DNA of 6,358 nt, from positions 1 to 6,358 of the forward strand of contig JACIWP010000186.1 in assembly GCA_014360855.1 (NCBI GenBank). The letters run 5' to 3'. Shown here piece by piece: positions 5,049 to 6,358 of the stretch; positions within the stretch are counted from its first letter, which is position 1; every line of letters starts with the position of its first letter. Position numbers and translations under genes: made by a program. The notes under the pieces are model-generated. The model was given only the letters and a program-made list of their open reading frames with translations. It had not been told where the DNA came from and made no database searches. Origin of the DNA: Anaerolineae bacterium (GTDB lineage Bacteria; Chloroflexota; Anaerolineae; JACIWP01).

Positions 5049-6358
5049 TTACGGCCGGGCCTGCCACGCAAGGGCGCGTAGTTCGAGATACGCCTGGGGG
5101 CGGGTGAAGCCTCCCCCAATGGCGATGGTCGCCGGCCAGGTCTCCGACAGCATCTCCGCCGCCGAGCCAGGCGGTGCTCCCTTGACCCCCACCGCCGCAT
5201 GGCTCCAGCGAAAGCGCCCGCGCACACTGCCGGCCAGGCCGAGGGAAGCCAGCGCCTGCGCGGCCGGCTCGCTCAGGTTCATGGATGCCTCATCCATTGC
5301 CGCCACCGCCACGACAGCTCCCGCCGGCACTTCCTCGAGAAAGCGCACCAGCCGCTCGGATGCGGTAGGGTCCAGATGGGTATCAAAGCTGGCCGCACTC
5401 CGGAGCGCGCCGCTGGCCGCATCCAGCACGACCAGATTGTAGCCCCGCTGATTGGGGGAAACGTCTCTGCCGTTCACATAAATATGGCCGAAATCCCCCA
5501 CCTCCTTGCCGGCACTGCGCACCGTGATATGGGCCGGCGAAAGGACCCCGGTGCGGCCGATGGCACGCTCGTCCGGCGGCGCCAGCCCCTCGTCCACTGG
5601 GACAGGTACCTTGGCCTGGAGCCAGATATCATTGACCCCCGGCCGGACACAGGATGCCGGCACCGGCAGGGTAAGGGTCTGCCACGCCGGCCCAACTGTT
5701 TTCTCCCCCAGCCGGCAGTCGTTCACCCAGACCGTCAGCGGCTGAGCGGTGGGAGCGCGGAGCTCCAGGCTCAACGTCATATCCGCATTCGGGAGCGGCG
5801 CCAGCAGGCGCGCCCGCGCAGTTTCCATCCAGACCGACCCGCCGGCATTCGGTTGGCTCCACCCCTCCCCCAACATCAGCCGGCCGATCGCAAGGCGCGG
5901 GGAAATCGTCCCCGCATCCTGCGGGGACAGGCCGTCCACGCGATACAGGCGGTAGGCTTCATCCTCATAGATGACCTGCCCCGGGAGAACCTGGCGCACG
6001 TACTCCTCCAGAGCAGGGCCGGCGGTCGGCTTGTGGAGCATGATATAGCGGATGTTGAGGAAGCGAAGCACCTCGGGAGCTATCTCCCGGTCGCCGGCGA
6101 CGACCTCCGCCGGCAGGGCATGCCCGCTTTCCAGGGAGATCAGGCTGTTCAGCACCGGCACCTCGGTGAAATACTGGAACTTGTGCTCCGGGTTGCGAGA
6201 GGTATTGCCTCCCAGCAGGGGCAGATGATGAGACGTCTGGTAGAACTGGGCATACATGAAGATGGGATGCAAGATGCCGGTGATGCGGAAGCCGTTGCGC
6301 CAGGCAATAGGGAGGTCCAGCAGTGCCGGCGGATGGGAACCCTGTGCCTCCCTGCCGA
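5049..6358 (-). CDS. C-terminal part of a large probable membrane protein with beta-sandwich and ILEI/FAM3-like domains (5' end outside window)
   Basis: The frame is open from the window edge to a TAA at 5049-5051, giving 435 residues (numbered here from the edge). No transmembrane segment is seen in this part. The opening ALLDLPIAWRNG, followed by YAQFYQTSHHLPLLGGNTSRNP, resembles the region after the membrane helices in large bacterial proteins of the PTPS-related or YfhO-like kind. I recall this from family style and could not check it. LRFLNIRYIMLH (97-108) and an IYEDEAYRLYRVD strand follow. Residues about 158-283 look like a jelly-roll, carbohydrate-binding-like beta-sandwich (WVNDCRLGE, PGVNDIWLQA). 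Residues about 284-416 resemble the ILEI/FAM3 domain: IYVNGRDVS, RGYNLVVLDAASG, FDTHLD (324-329), FLEEVPAGAVVAVAAMDEAS (to 358), LASLGL, GVKGAPPG (390-397). A TTG at 6272 is not a credible start because the protein clearly continues upstream. The role is unknown; cell-envelope glycan or surface functions are a guess. Confidence 0.75.
   Translation of the reverse strand, partial: GREAQGSHPPALLDLPIAWRNGFRITGILHPIFMYAQFYQTSHHLPLLGGNTSRNPEHKFQYFTEVPVLNSLISLESGHALPAEVVAGDREIAPEVLRFLNIRYIMLHKPTAGPALEEYVRQVLPGQVIYEDEAYRLYRVDGLSPQDAGTISPRLAIGRLMLGEGWSQPNAGGSVWMETARARLLAPLPNADMTLSLELRAPTAQPLTVWVNDCRLGEKTVGPAWQTLTLPVPASCVRPGVNDIWLQAKVPVPVDEGLAPPDERAIGRTGVLSPAHITVRSAGKEVGDFGHIYVNGRDVSPNQRGYNLVVLDAASGALRSAASFDTHLDPTASERLVRFLEEVPAGAVVAVAAMDEASMNLSEPAAQALASLGLAGSVRGRFRWSHAAVGVKGAPPGSAAEMLSETWPATIAIGGGFTRPQAYLELRALAWQARP

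Noticed and set aside
6270..6272. A TTG start for the last gene.
   Set aside because: The frame continues upstream to the window edge with protein-like sequence (LLDLPIAWRNG), so the gene is cut by the window.
1..6358. tRNA or rRNA genes, CRISPR repeats, insertion-sequence ends or a phage defence system.
   Set aside because: No regularly spaced repeats, transposase-like frames, structural RNA signatures or known defence domains are visible on either strand.

Overview
The window is a GC-rich (roughly 60%) bacterial chromosome segment in which every gene I can support is on the minus strand. The gene set and sequence style fit a member of the Chloroflexota, perhaps an Anaerolineae-like or related thermophilic lineage. 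The basis is family memory: the SecA stretch from GTNHEF to DEVDN, the DDEIDTAGT subgroup of PRPP synthetase, the Crp/Fnr type with a GEMxLVGQR cassette, and a membrane-protein tail ending in an ILEI-like domain. This taxonomic call is an inference and was not tested by any search.

Layout, in window order (transcription runs right to left). Positions 1-1437 hold the first 479 codons of secA, cut by the window edge. A short 86-base gap separates it from prs (1524-2480), the PRPP synthetase, which has a good sigma70-type promoter at 2533-2561 and probably drives secA as well. Positions 2481-2743 are non-coding. They hold that promoter, a GC-rich hairpin (2599-2642), and a nested palindrome with a tandem 10-base repeat (2704-2750) that acts as a probable terminator and also supplies the stop codon of the next gene.

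Four closely packed genes follow and look like one operon: a YgjP-like (DUF45) zinc metallopeptidase (2744-3370), a cytoplasmic sulfite-oxidase-like molybdopterin oxidoreductase (3333-3902), a Crp/Fnr-family regulator (3921-4607) and a small thioredoxin-fold protein with a CPTS motif (4620-4889). Gaps are 12 and 18 bases and the last pair overlaps by 38 bases. A TATAAT promoter at 4995-5023 precedes the operon, with a weak FNR-like dyad at the expected transcription start. The likely theme is redox or stress response, with the operon's own regulator encoded second.

Positions 5049-6358 carry the 3' part of a large protein that runs off the window. It is probably the extracytoplasmic tail of a multi-spanning membrane protein, with a beta-sandwich region followed by a domain that closely resembles the ILEI/FAM3 (PANDER-like) domain.

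Across the whole window the palindrome GCCGGC is strikingly common: about 49 copies by hand count against about 5 expected from base composition. It occurs in all codon phases and between genes. This is the most unusual DNA-level signal here. I see no RNA genes, insertion sequences, CRISPR arrays or plus-strand genes.
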